64,000 nt of DNA from Salinivibrio sp. ES.052 (lineage in GTDB: Bacteria > Pseudomonadota > Gammaproteobacteria > Enterobacterales > Vibrionaceae): contig NZ_FSRI01000002.1 in assembly GCF_900141775.1 (NCBI RefSeq), positions 646,001 to 710,000 of the forward strand, read 5' to 3'. The position numbers were made by a program, and so were the translations under genes. A model generated the notes under the pieces. It was given only the letters and a program-made list of their open reading frames with translations. It searched no databases and was not told the DNA's origin. Shown piece by piece: positions 9,963 through 21,442 of this stretch. How positions within the stretch are numbered: position 1 is the stretch's first letter; every line of letters begins with the position of its first letter.

Positions 9963-10664
9963 TCATGCAATCCGCTGCCCGATATAGTCACGCATAACCC
10001 TAGGTGGATCGTTCAGTGCGTTCACCGGCTGATAAAGTTGGATTTGGCCTTGATCCAAGTAAACAAATTGGGTGGCAATCGCTTGTGCATCTTCCGGGTG
10101 GTGGGTGACCATTACCACGGTGGTGCCTTGCTCTTGGGCAGTGCGTTTGACCAACGACAGCATGTCTTTTTTAAGCGCGGGATCGAGCGCAGAAAAAGGT
10201 TCATCTAATAACAGCAATGGTTGATTACGGGCGATGCTCCGGCCTAAAGCAATGCGTTGGCGTTGACCGCCCGAGAGTTGACCGGGCAGCCGTGACAGAT
10301 AGTCAGTTAAACCGACGGCGTGGGCGGCACGGAGAATGCTGTCACGTTGGGAGGCGGTAAGCTTCAGTGATGGTGATAAACCAATGGCCATATTGTCGAA
10401 TACTGACAAATGGGTAAAGACGTTGTGCTCTTGAAATAAGATAGACAGTGGCCGCTGGTGGGCGGGCGTCGTGGTGACTGGTTTGTCTTCAATGGTGATC
10501 TCGCCACTATCTGGCGCGATCAGCCCAGCAATCAGTGATAATAAGGTGCTTTTCCCTGCTCCGCTGGGTCCGAGCACGGCCACAATCTCTCCGGGGGCAA
10601 TGTGAGCGTCAAAGGTCATCCAATCTTGCTGGTAGCGGTATTGGACATGAGACAGAGTTAGCAT
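9963..10664 (-). CDS. thiQ: Thiamin ABC transporter ATP-binding protein ThiQ
   Basis: ThiQ powers uptake of thiamin and thiamin phosphates with ThiP and ThiB. Walker A is GPSGAGKST, the Q-loop lies in LFQEHNVF, the ABC signature is LSGGQRQR, Walker B is LLLLDEPF and the H-loop His is in VTHHPED. The start at 10664 (MLTLSHV) has GGAGG five bases upstream and matches the family N-terminus; the in-frame ATG four codons upstream is less likely. The 233 residues match E. coli ThiQ (232). It overlaps the end of thiP by 7 bp, so translation is probably coupled. Confidence 0.94.
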   Translation of the reverse strand: MLTLSHVQYRYQQDWMTFDAHIAPGEIVAVLGPSGAGKSTLLSLIAGLIAPDSGEITIEDKPVTTTPAHQRPLSILFQEHNVFTHLSVFDNMAIGLSPSLKLTASQRDSILRAAHAVGLTDYLSRLPGQLSGGQRQRIALGRSIARNQPLLLLDEPFSALDPALKKDMLSLVKRTAQEQGTTVVMVTHHPEDAQAIATQFVYLDQGQIQLYQPVNALNDPPRVMRDYIGQRIA

Positions 10665-12247
10665 GCTTGCCTCCATTGGATAAGGCGGGTCAGTAGGGCA
10701 TAACAGCCCAAACTAGTGAGCAATAACAGCATGGCCGCCGCCGCGCCCGCTTCCATTTGATAGCTGCCCATTAAGCGAAACAAATACAGCGGAAGGGTTT
10801 GAAAGTTTTGGCTGCCAAAAAGTGCAATCGCACTGAGATCGCCCATCGATAACACAAAACTCACCGCCACGCCGCGCGCGATGGGCGCGCGTAAGCACTG
10901 CCATTCGATAAGACGTAGGCGATTTATACCTTTGAGGCCCAAGGTCGCACAAAGGTTATGATAGGACTGAGCGAGTTGATAGGCGGGCGCGCTTAGAACT
11001 TTTATCAAATAGGGCAATGCCATGAGTGCGTTGACGATCATTACCAGCCATAAGGCGAGACTAAACACATCACTAAACTGGCGGAAAAGCAAAAAGAGCC
11101 CGGTGCTGAGTACGATACTCGGTACCACTAAAATGATAGCGCCGAGGGTTTCAATCCCATCCGCCTGTTTTTTTCGTCCATGTAAGCGCCAGTGCCGACT
11201 GGCTAAGATCACCGCCACGGCTAACACAAAAGCAAAGACGGTGGCGCCCGTGGCAATGAACAGCGAGTGCAGAGTCGCTTGCCACAGTGCGCTATCGCCG
11301 AGCACCGCTAATGCGCTAGGGTTCAGCCCCCGAGCAATCACTACGCCGAGAGGCGGTAACACCAGTAGCAAAACGAGGCCAATCCAGAGACTGTCCCAGC
11401 ATTTGGCGGCGCGGCTATCCAAAGACGCAGGCAGCGGAAGCACTTCACTGGGCGTGCTCGGCAGCGGACGTGTCAATGTTTGCACAGTAAATGCAATGGC
11501 TCCGCACAGCAGCATTTGCCACAGCGCGAGAACAGCACCCGTTTGTAAATCGAAATCAAAATGAATGGCTTGGTAAATGGCCAGCTCGATGGTCGTCGCT
11601 TTTGGCCCGCCACCCAGTGCCATGACAGTCGCGAAGCTGGTAAAGCACAACATAAATACTAGCCCCACGATATGCGGCAAGCTTTGGCGTAAATATGGCC
11701 ATTCTAGGTGCTTAAAACGTTGCCAGCCTTTGAGTCCTAGCTGGGTAGCCAGACGGCGTTGATCGGCCGGGATCCCCTCTAAGGCTTGTACCATTAATTG
11801 GGCGGAAAAAGGGAGATTAAAAAACACATGGGCGAGTAAAATGCCGCTTAAGCCATAAATAGAAAACGGCATAGCAGTATCGAATTGCGCGAAAGCTTGT
11901 GCAATCCAGCCGCTACGGCCATAGATAGCAACCAATCCAAAGACCCCCACCAAGACCGGGAGCACCAAGGTCATGGCGAATAGCTTCAGCAGCCATGCCT
12001 TTGCTGGAAACTGTCGGCGAGACAGTGCATGAGCGACTGGCACCGCCAGCCCAACGCTAAGCACGACGGATAAGGCGGCCTGTTTAAAACTAAAATAGGT
12101 GACATGGCGTAAATAGGTATCTTGCCATAAGGTGGCAAGTGACAAATCGTGGCTGTGAGAGAATAACGCCCAGAGTGCGCTCCCAATCAAAGCCACGACC
12201 AAGCTGGCCGCAATACTGCCCGGCCAGGTTCGAGAAGGGTTGAGCAT
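10658..12247 (-). CDS. thiP: Thiamin ABC transporter permease ThiP
   Basis: ThiP is the membrane subunit of the thiamin transporter, a fused double permease. The 529 residues show about 12 hydrophobic segments and two EAA-type cytoplasmic loops. One lies near residue 170 (ATQLGLKGWQRFKHLEWP) and the other near 440 (CATLGLKGINRLRLIEW); these contact ThiQ. The duplicated loop supports the fused architecture. It starts 5 bp after the stop of thiB and overlaps thiQ. Confidence 0.94.
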   Translation of the reverse strand: MLNPSRTWPGSIAASLVVALIGSALWALFSHSHDLSLATLWQDTYLRHVTYFSFKQAALSVVLSVGLAVPVAHALSRRQFPAKAWLLKLFAMTLVLPVLVGVFGLVAIYGRSGWIAQAFAQFDTAMPFSIYGLSGILLAHVFFNLPFSAQLMVQALEGIPADQRRLATQLGLKGWQRFKHLEWPYLRQSLPHIVGLVFMLCFTSFATVMALGGGPKATTIELAIYQAIHFDFDLQTGAVLALWQMLLCGAIAFTVQTLTRPLPSTPSEVLPLPASLDSRAAKCWDSLWIGLVLLLVLPPLGVVIARGLNPSALAVLGDSALWQATLHSLFIATGATVFAFVLAVAVILASRHWRLHGRKKQADGIETLGAIILVVPSIVLSTGLFLLFRQFSDVFSLALWLVMIVNALMALPYLIKVLSAPAYQLAQSYHNLCATLGLKGINRLRLIEWQCLRAPIARGVAVSFVLSMGDLSAIALFGSQNFQTLPLYLFRLMGSYQMEAGAAAAMLLLLTSLGCYALLTRLIQWRQAC

Positions 12248-12252
12248 CTTGG

Positions 12253-13248
12253 CTATTCAACCAGCGCGGTTTGCCAATCGCGCACCCACTGTTGGCGGTT
12301 GCCCATCACTTCATCGGGCTGATACAACAGGCTCTCTTCTGGCTTATTCAATGTATAGAAGGCGTCAGGCAAACTGATATCGGTCACCGGGTACATCCAC
12401 TGTGTGGTTGGAATGACTGACTGTGCTGCATCACTGAGCATAAATTGCAAAAATGCATCGGCTCGCTCTGGTTGGTCGGTATAAGCAGATTTAGCCGCGA
12501 CCTCAATTTGCATGTAGTGCCCTTCTTCAAACATGGCGGCGGCAAAGCGATCATCATCATCGGTGACCAGGTGGTAGGCGGGTGAGGAGGTGTATGAGAG
12601 CACCATATCGGCTTCTTTGTTGAGGAACATGTTGTAGGCTTCAGTCCAGCCTTTGGTGACGGTGATGGTGTTGTCTGCAAGCTTGCGCCATGCTTGCTGA
12701 TTGTTATCGCCATACACCTTTTGGATCCAAAGCATTAGGCCTTGGCCGACGGTTGAGATCCGAGGGTCTTGGTAAATCACACTGATGTCATCGCGCTCCT
12801 CAATCAAGGCTTTTAGGCTTTTGGGTGGATCGAGCAAGCGGGTCGTGTCATACACAAAAGCGAAATAGCCGTAATCGTAAGGGATAAAGAATTTATTGTC
12901 CCAGCCGCCCGGTACTTGCAGACGCTCGGTATTGACTGCGTGTTCCGCAACAATGCCGCTACGTTCGGCCTCTTTCATTAAATTAGTGTCCATGCCGAGT
13001 ACGATGTCGGCTTTGGTGGTTTCCCCTTCAATACGCAGGCGGTTAAGCAAGGCGGCACCATCATTCAGTGAGACGAACTCTACTTGGCAGTCACAACGTT
13101 TCTCAAATTCGGTTTTGATTTTTGGTCCAGCGCCCCATTCGGCGATAAAAGAATCATAGGTATAGACAGTCAATGGGTCGGCGGCACGAGCGCCAAGCGA
13201 TATCACTGATAAAGAGAGCAGGATTAAAAGAGAAGAAAAATGTTTCAC
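12253..13248 (-). CDS. thiB: Thiamin-binding periplasmic protein ThiB (TbpA)
   Basis: ThiB is the periplasmic receptor that delivers thiamin and its phosphates to ThiPQ. The 331-residue precursor has a signal peptide ending in LGARA before ADPLTVYTYDSF. The mature part is a family-1 solute-binding fold with VYTYDSF and IPYDYGYFAFVYD as recognisable ThiB motifs. The start is a GTG at 13248 with AGGAG about six bases upstream. It is the first gene of thiBPQ and lies directly downstream of a TPP riboswitch, so expression should fall when thiamin pyrophosphate is plentiful. Confidence 0.95.
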   Translation of the reverse strand: MKHFSSLLILLSLSVISLGARAADPLTVYTYDSFIAEWGAGPKIKTEFEKRCDCQVEFVSLNDGAALLNRLRIEGETTKADIVLGMDTNLMKEAERSGIVAEHAVNTERLQVPGGWDNKFFIPYDYGYFAFVYDTTRLLDPPKSLKALIEERDDISVIYQDPRISTVGQGLMLWIQKVYGDNNQQAWRKLADNTITVTKGWTEAYNMFLNKEADMVLSYTSSPAYHLVTDDDDRFAAAMFEEGHYMQIEVAAKSAYTDQPERADAFLQFMLSDAAQSVIPTTQWMYPVTDISLPDAFYTLNKPEESLLYQPDEVMGNRQQWVRDWQTALVE

Positions 13249-13299
13249 AGCACGCTCCTAAGTTGGGCGTGGGTGTTGAGGCAAGTTGATGACAGCATC

Positions 13300-13388
13300 A
13301 AGATCTCAATCCCTACGCCAGTGTTAGCTGGATCAGGTTCGATGGGTCTAGCGCAATGCGCAATCTCAGCCGAGAGGCTCCCCAATGA
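13300..13388 (-). promoter_or_regulatory. TPP riboswitch (THI element) upstream of thiBPQ
   Basis: On the minus strand the THI-box core elements occur in order: GGGGAGCC, CTGAGA, ACCC, GAACCTGATC, then TGGCGTAGGGA and TGAGA. These form the P1-P5 architecture of TPP riboswitches. No strong intrinsic terminator lies between it and thiB, so control by blocking the thiB ribosome site is more likely than termination; that last point is inference. Confidence 0.93.
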
Positions 13389-13432
13389 GTACGCTGTTAT
13401 TGTACTGATTGGCTTAGTGTTAACCAAGCCTT

Positions 13433-14230
13433 TTAGTCACTGGGTTGGTTGAGGTCCCAGTTGTAGTCATATTCCAATGTTGCCTCTTGTGGTAATGGCA
13501 TATCGCGATAGTGGTTTATATGGGCGATCACATCTTTTTCGTCGCCGCCAAAGTCAGCCTGGAACCATTCATAAATGGAGGAAAGCTGCCATTTTCCGCC
13601 TTGCTGACTGACACCTTTGTCGCTGTTAATAAACGTGTAGGCCGCGTGTTCGAGCTGTGCCTCAAGTGAGTTTGCTTGAAAGGCTTTGGATTGCAGGTTG
13701 GGACAGCCCAGGCTGGCGCAATTGACCGCATAGTGAGTGCGTGGGTCTTGCCAAAGAGGGCGCAAAATACGGTGTTCGATATCGTTTAACGTGAGCGGCT
13801 CCCCAGCGACCGTAACCACCTCGTCGTCCCATGGCCCAAAGCTAAATAATCCCCCTAATTTGGTGATGGAGCGCACCGGATACTCGGCTAAAATCAGTTT
13901 CACAGTGACTGCATTATAAAGGTTGACCCAGTAAGCGTATTGCTCGTTTTTAGTGAGGGTGCGCGGGTCGCGCTCTGTCAGCATACGAATGTAATGATCG
14001 AGTGTCTCTTTGTCGGGATCCGTGACCGCAGCATAGTTAAATAAGGTGTGCTGCCCCTGAGGTTGCAAATACTTATCGAGTAACACTTGCCAGCTGTGAT
14101 GAGTAAAGGTGGCTTGGCTATCAGGGTTGTGCGCGTCCCACATTGGCCAATAGTCTGCTTTAGGGGCTGCGTGTGCGATCAGAGGTAAAAGTAACCCGAG
14201 TAGAAGTGTTAAACGCTGTAGCATCGCCAT
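13433..14230 (-). CDS. Exported DUF547 protein
   Basis: The 265-residue protein has an N-terminal signal peptide (LLLGLLLPLIAHA, cleavage probably before APKADYW), so it should be periplasmic. The rest is a DUF547 domain with the characteristic blocks NEQYAYWVNLYNAVTVKLI, DDEVVTVAGEPLTLNDIEH and HYAVNCASLGCPNL. The Cys/His/Asn-rich blocks suggest a hydrolase-like fold, but the biochemical role of the family is not established. It sits between the thi and leu operons with its own 130-bp upstream gap. Confidence 0.8.
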   Translation of the reverse strand: MAMLQRLTLLLGLLLPLIAHAAPKADYWPMWDAHNPDSQATFTHHSWQVLLDKYLQPQGQHTLFNYAAVTDPDKETLDHYIRMLTERDPRTLTKNEQYAYWVNLYNAVTVKLILAEYPVRSITKLGGLFSFGPWDDEVVTVAGEPLTLNDIEHRILRPLWQDPRTHYAVNCASLGCPNLQSKAFQANSLEAQLEHAAYTFINSDKGVSQQGGKWQLSSIYEWFQADFGGDEKDVIAHINHYRDMPLPQEATLEYDYNWDLNQPSD

Positions 14231-14318
14231 CCCCTATTGATATCAAACGTCTGTATATACTAGACCAAGGCAAGAGCCTATTGATTTCATTTTGGGATAA
14301 AAAACAGGATATAGCGAT

Positions 14319-14345
14319 AAAAAAACGCTGCTGAGGCAGCGTTTT
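14319..14345 (-). terminator. Intrinsic terminator of leuABCD
   Basis: On the minus strand ACGCTGC-CTCA-GCAGCGT is followed by a seven-T run, about 20 bp after the leuD stop. Confidence 0.9.
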
Positions 14346-14363
14346 ATCGATGAGTGGATGGAT

Positions 14364-14966
14364 TTACGTCAAGAAGTCAGGGATCTGCTGTTCAAAGCGC
14401 GATATGTCGGCTTCATGTTGCAATGTGAGCCCGATACTATCCAATCCATTGAGCAAGCAATGGCGGCGAAAGTCATCCATCTGGAAGCTAAAGCCGTGCT
14501 CACCGGCACGGATGGTTTGTGCGGGTAAATCGAGGGTCACGGTCGCGCCTTCATTGGCCGCCACATAGGCAAACAAGGTATCGATTTGTGCTTCATCCAG
14601 GGTGACCGGTACGATCTGATTATTGATGCAGTTGCCATAAAAAATATCGGCAAAACTGGGAGCAATGATGACTGCAAAGCCATAGTCGTCCAATGCCCAC
14701 GGTGCGTGCTCGCGTGATGATCCGCAACCAAAGTTCTCTCGGGTCAGCAGCACACTTGCGCCTTGGTAGCGGGGTTGGTTAAGGACAAAGTCGGGGTTAG
14801 GTTGTTTGCCTGCATCATCCAGAAAACGCCAATCGTGAAACAGGTGTTGACCAAATCCAGTGCGGGTGACTTTTTGCAAAAACTGCTTTGGGATAATGGC
14901 ATCGGTATCGACGTTGGCTGCATCTAAAGGGGCAACAATGCCGGTATGAGTGTGTATGCCTGACAT
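14364..14966 (-). CDS. leuD: 3-isopropylmalate dehydratase small subunit LeuD
   Basis: LeuD pairs with LeuC to convert 2-isopropylmalate to 3-isopropylmalate in leucine synthesis. The 200-residue product carries the swivel-domain signatures [22 protein letters not shown] and [11 protein letters not shown]. Its length is that of the family (201 in E. coli). It is the last gene of the leu operon, 9 bp after leuC, and is followed by a strong terminator. Confidence 0.97.
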   Translation of the reverse strand: MSGIHTHTGIVAPLDAANVDTDAIIPKQFLQKVTRTGFGQHLFHDWRFLDDAGKQPNPDFVLNQPRYQGASVLLTRENFGCGSSREHAPWALDDYGFAVIIAPSFADIFYGNCINNQIVPVTLDEAQIDTLFAYVAANEGATVTLDLPAQTIRAGEHGFSFQMDDFRRHCLLNGLDSIGLTLQHEADISRFEQQIPDFLT

Positions 14967-14975
14967 AAGGCCTCC

Positions 14976-16397
14976 TTATAATTGGTTAACGTCGACAAAA
15001 TGACCGGCAATCGCTGCCGCGGCGGCCATGGCTGGGCTAACCAAGTGGGTACGTCCCTCGCGGCCCTGGCGCCCTTCAAAATTACGGTTGCTGGTGGATG
15101 CGCAGCGCTCTTTGGGGCCTAAGCGATCGTTATTCATCGCCAAACACATCGAACAGCCGGGTAAACGCCATTCAAAGCCCGCCTCACGGAAAATGACATC
15201 CAGCCCTTCTTGTTCTGCTTGTGCACGTACTTGTTCAGATCCAGGGACCACCATGGCATGGACGTTCTCGGCCACGCGTCGACCTTTAGCGACCGCGGCG
15301 GCGGCCCGCATGTCTTCAATCCGTGAGTTGGTGCAAGAGCCAATAAAGACTTTATCGATTGTAATGTCCTTGATCGCTTGGCCGGGCGTTAGCCCCATAT
15401 ATTTGAGGGCGCGTTCGGCCGAGTGGCGCTCAATGGGATCATGCATTTGCTCAGGGGCTGGGACCTTATCGTGCACACTGACGACTTGGCCGGGATTGGT
15501 TCCCCAAGTCACCTGATGGTGGATGGTGCGGCCATCCAGGGTGATCACACGATCAAAGGCGGCATCGGGATCGGAGTAGAGGGTTTGCCAGACGTCAACG
15601 GCTTGCTGCCATTGCTCGCCTTTGGGCGCGAATTTTTTGTCTTTTAAATAGGCAAAGGTGGTCTCATCAGGGGCGATCAGGCCGGCTTTGGCGCCTAATT
15701 CTATCGCCATGTTACAGACCGTCATTCGTCCTTCCATGGACAAGTGGGTAATGGCATCACCACAAAATTCCACCACATGCCCGGTGCCGCCTGCATGGCC
15801 CACTTTGCCGATAATCGCTAGCACGATGTCTTTGGCGGTGATCTCGGGCGCGGTCGGACCGGTCACTTCGATTTTCATGGTGCGCGCGCGGGATTGCTTC
15901 AGGGTTTGCGTCGCGAGCACGTGCTCAACTTCGGAGGTGCCAATCCCAAATGCAAGCGCCCCAAAAGCACCGTGAGTCGCGGTATGAGAATCACCACACA
16001 CGATCGTCGTGCCGGGCAACGTAATGCCGAGCTCCGGGCCCATCACATGGACAATGCCTTGGTAGGGGTGATTCAAGTCATACAGGGTGACACCAAATTC
16101 TTCACAGTTTTTGGCTAGCGTCTCCATCTGGATACGCGCCATTTCTCCTGACGCGTTAATGTCCTTGGTTTCGGTAGAGACATTGTGATCCATGGTGGCG
16201 AAGGTTTTACTCACTTGGCGCACTGGACGGCCTTTCTCTCGCAGGCCGTCAAAGGCCTGCGGTGAGGTGACTTCATGGACCAAATGACGGTCAATGTATA
16301 AAAGCGGCGCCTCACCAGGCTGTTCGGTGACAATATGGGCTTGGTGGATTTTTTCATACAAGGTCTTTGCGCCTTGCTGGGGAGTTGCATTCGACAT
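14976..16397 (-). CDS. leuC: 3-isopropylmalate dehydratase large subunit LeuC
   Basis: LeuC is the 4Fe-4S aconitase-type catalytic subunit of isopropylmalate isomerase. The cluster-binding Cys residues are in [12 protein letters not shown] and in [11 protein letters not shown]. Other signatures are [24 protein letters not shown] and [16 protein letters not shown] in part. The start was placed at 16397 (MSNATPQQ) because AAGGA lies eight bases upstream and upstream codons run into leuB. The length is then 473 residues, near the family norm of 466. Confidence 0.96.
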   Translation of the reverse strand: MSNATPQQGAKTLYEKIHQAHIVTEQPGEAPLLYIDRHLVHEVTSPQAFDGLREKGRPVRQVSKTFATMDHNVSTETKDINASGEMARIQMETLAKNCEEFGVTLYDLNHPYQGIVHVMGPELGITLPGTTIVCGDSHTATHGAFGALAFGIGTSEVEHVLATQTLKQSRARTMKIEVTGPTAPEITAKDIVLAIIGKVGHAGGTGHVVEFCGDAITHLSMEGRMTVCNMAIELGAKAGLIAPDETTFAYLKDKKFAPKGEQWQQAVDVWQTLYSDPDAAFDRVITLDGRTIHHQVTWGTNPGQVVSVHDKVPAPEQMHDPIERHSAERALKYMGLTPGQAIKDITIDKVFIGSCTNSRIEDMRAAAAVAKGRRVAENVHAMVVPGSEQVRAQAEQEGLDVIFREAGFEWRLPGCSMCLAMNNDRLGPKERCASTSNRNFEGRQGREGRTHLVSPAMAAAAAIAGHFVDVNQL

Positions 16398-16422
16398 AAC
16401 TCGTATCCTTACTCTGTAATTT

Positions 16423-19079
<2,657 letters not shown>

Positions 19080-19161
19080 GGATGACTCCCTGTTGTGTTT
19101 GCTGGCCGCCGTCATGGCTCTTTTCGTTGGCACTTTCTTTTATTCTGGCGACGTTAGATAC

Positions 19162-19190
19162 AAAAAAACCCGCGTCTGGCGCGGGTTTTT
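19162..19190 (-). terminator. leu operon attenuator (leucine-responsive terminator)
   Basis: On the minus strand AACCCGCG-CCAGA-CGCGGGTT is followed by a T-run. It lies between the leuL leader peptide and leuA, the place expected for a transcription attenuator. Stalling of ribosomes on leucine codons would favour read-through. Confidence 0.88.
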
Positions 19191-19223
19191 GAGGTTTGGC
19201 ATTCACTATTTTCAGCCCAAAAC

Positions 19224-19283
19224 CTACCCGCGCGACTGGGTCACGATAAGGAGGAGAATGAGGCGTAGGTGAAACAGTGTCAT
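19224..19283 (-). CDS. leuL: leu operon leader peptide LeuL
   Basis: A 19-residue ORF reads MTLFHLRLILLLIVTQSRG, with six leucines, three of them consecutive, and four branched-chain codons around them. It ends 33 bp before the attenuator hairpin on the transcript. The leucine codons are CTG, CTA, CTC, CTC, CTC and CTT, including some normally less-used ones, as is usual in leader peptides. Its role as a sensor of charged leucyl-tRNA is inferred from position and composition. The Shine-Dalgarno is weak. Confidence 0.85.
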   Translation of the reverse strand: MTLFHLRLILLLIVTQSRG

Positions 19284-19610
19284 GCGTATGTCCGTCAGTA
19301 AATATTCTGTTACCAGAAATAACAGAGCGATGGGGAAACCGTCAATCTGAAAAAAACAAAACCCGTTATCTGCGAAATGGAAAGGGAAAATACTAGCGAA
19401 TAAAACTGGTTTATCAGTCAAATGTCAGCATCTTTCACTGTTCTTTGCGGCCAGTTTATCCGCTTTTCATTACTTTTTATCGCAATGTGCTTATGGCTTC
19501 TCTCATTCATAGTGGCACGATGAATTCATCAATATGACCAAACAACGTCACCGACTTGTCATACCCGCTGACTAAAGTTTAATCATCAACTCGCCGCATT
19601 GGGAGGCAAG
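19284..19610. other. Divergent promoter region between leuL and the PAP2 gene
   Basis: These 327 bp are AT-rich near leuL. On the minus strand a TTGACG lies about 15 bp before TGTTAT, a possible leu promoter, and TTGACT occurs further upstream. Neither is strong. No further gene was found; in particular there is no LysR-type leuO here. Confidence 0.4.
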
Positions 19611-20147
19611 ATGAGAAGCTTTACCGTGATTCAACGCTTTGATCATACGGTGTCGACACTGTGTTTATCTCACCGCTTTAGCGCCGGCGTTGCCAAAATA
19701 GCCCGTGGCGTTTCCCGCTCTGGTGATGGTCCACTTTATCTCGTGATTGGCTTGACTGCCTGGTGGCTTCATGAGGCGGAAGGACTATGGTTCTTGCTCA
19801 CAGGGCTGACCGCATTTGCCATCGAGCTACCGATTTACTGGGTGTTAAAGCGGTGTTTTCGTCGCGCTCGCCCGTCTCAATTGCCTGCTTTTATTACCCC
19901 ATCCGACTTATACAGTATGCCCTCAGGCCACACTGCCGCGGCTTTTCTGATGGCCTCTCTACTGAGCATTTTTTTCCCATCACTCACGCTTTTGGTGTTC
20001 ATCTGGGCCAGTTTGATCGGGATATCGCGTGTATTACTGGGCGTCCACTTTATCACTGACATTGTGGTTGGCGCAGGACTAGGAATGATGTGCGCAACAT
20101 TGGCACACAGTCTCACCCTCGATCTTTACGGAATAACAGGTATTTAA
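19611..20147 (+). CDS. PAP2-family membrane phosphatase
   Basis: The 178-residue protein has several membrane spans and the three PAP2 acid-phosphatase motifs: KRCFRRARP, PSGHTAAAF and SRVLLGVHFITD. The catalytic His and Arg residues are all present. Such enzymes dephosphorylate lipid phosphates such as phosphatidylglycerophosphate or undecaprenyl pyrophosphate, with the active site facing the periplasm; the substrate is not clear here. The ATG at 19611 has GGGAGG four bases upstream. Its stop overlaps the next gene by one base (TAATG), so the pair is probably translated together. Confidence 0.85.
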   Translation: MRSFTVIQRFDHTVSTLCLSHRFSAGVAKIARGVSRSGDGPLYLVIGLTAWWLHEAEGLWFLLTGLTAFAIELPIYWVLKRCFRRARPSQLPAFITPSDLYSMPSGHTAAAFLMASLLSIFFPSLTLLVFIWASLIGISRVLLGVHFITDIVVGAGLGMMCATLAHSLTLDLYGITGI

Positions 20148-21274
20148 TGAAGCTTTTATACGGTGTTCAAGGAACGGGTAACGGTCATATCTCTCGTGCC
20201 CGCGCCATGGCTCGCGCCTTGGCAGGTTATAATGTCGAGGTCGATTTTATTTTTTCTGGTCGGCCAGCCGAACGCTATTTTGATATGGCGCCATTCGGCG
20301 ACTATCGCACCTTTACGGGGATGAGCTTTGTCAGTCGTCATGGCAAAATCGACATGTTGGCCACGGCTCAACACAATCATTTGGCGCAGCTACGACGGGA
20401 CATACGCCAGCTGGATGTGTCAGGTTACGATAAAGTCATCTCTGATTTCGAACCCATCAGTGCGTGGGCGGCGCGTCAACAAGGTGTGCCCTCCGTGGCC
20501 ATTAGCCACCAGGCCGCGTTTTCTCATGCGGTCCCTAAGCACGGGGAAACCCTTATAAATCGACTGATCATGCGTTACTTTGCGCCAACAGATTATGCCG
20601 TTGGTCTGCATTGGTATCATTTTAATCAACCGATTTTGCCACCCATTATTGATACTCATCCTGGTGATAACACGGCGGAGTCGCCGGAGGCGGAGAAATC
20701 GGTGTTGGTGTATTTACCGTTTGAATCTTTGCCTGCGGTCAGTGAACTGCTGTTCCGTTTTAATCAGTCTTTTATCTGTTTTCATCCCGATGTGAGTGAG
20801 CCATACCAGCGCGAAAACCTCACGTTCATGCCATTGGGTAAAGAGCGCTTTCACGCAGCCCTTCATCAATGTCAGGGGGTGATTGCTAATGGTGGTTTTG
20901 AGCTCCCGTCTGAAGCGCTGACATTAGGCAAGAAACTGCTATTAAAACCACTGTCCGGCCAGTTTGAGCAGTTGAGCAATGTCGCGACCCTCACTCAGCT
21001 TGGGCTCGCGCACAGTATGGATAGCTTAGAGGCGAGCGCTGTACGTGAATGGTTAAATACGCCTGCGGTAGGGGCGATTGACTATCCAGATGTGGCCCAA
21101 GCGCTGGCGGAATGGCTGGTTAAAGGCGAGCTAAACCAGACACGCAGCTTGTTTCACCATCTGTGGGCTCAAGTGGATTATCCAGAAGCGGTCGAAGACT
21201 CGATGATGGACTTTAACCGACCTTGGATGCGCGTTAATCAGTATCCACTTAGGTTGCAACGTTTGATTCGTTAG
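20147..21274 (+). CDS. Glycosyltransferase-like protein of the MJ1255/VC2487 family
   Basis: The 375-residue protein opens with MKLLYGVQGTGNGHISRARAMA, the donor-loop signature of GT-B glycosyltransferases related to MurG. Near its C-terminal half, GVIANGGFELPSEAL and PLSGQFEQLSNV match the nucleotide-sugar-binding segment. Families of this type (MJ1255 and V. cholerae VC2487) are annotated as glycosyltransferases without a known acceptor. The start overlaps the stop of the PAP2 gene, and the pairing with a lipid phosphatase suggests a glycolipid or lipid-carrier role. That role is inference. Confidence 0.8.
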   Translation: MKLLYGVQGTGNGHISRARAMARALAGYNVEVDFIFSGRPAERYFDMAPFGDYRTFTGMSFVSRHGKIDMLATAQHNHLAQLRRDIRQLDVSGYDKVISDFEPISAWAARQQGVPSVAISHQAAFSHAVPKHGETLINRLIMRYFAPTDYAVGLHWYHFNQPILPPIIDTHPGDNTAESPEAEKSVLVYLPFESLPAVSELLFRFNQSFICFHPDVSEPYQRENLTFMPLGKERFHAALHQCQGVIANGGFELPSEALTLGKKLLLKPLSGQFEQLSNVATLTQLGLAHSMDSLEASAVREWLNTPAVGAIDYPDVAQALAEWLVKGELNQTRSLFHHLWAQVDYPEAVEDSMMDFNRPWMRVNQYPLRLQRLIR

Positions 21275-21442
21275 CTGGAAGGCGGTACGCAGGCTACCTG
21301 TTAGCGCGAGACTGAATCACGTTTTTACATTTTCAATAGAGTATTCACTCGATTTCTCTTGAGTTTGGTGGTGCGCTCGGTAAACTCGCTGACATTATTG
21401 AGCGTACATGTGTTCGCCAAATGGTGAGCCAAGAGAGACACA

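Noticed and set aside
19224-19421. 65-codon version of the leu leader ORF
   Set aside because: The upstream part has no leader features. The 19-codon version from 19283 has the position and leucine content expected of leuL.
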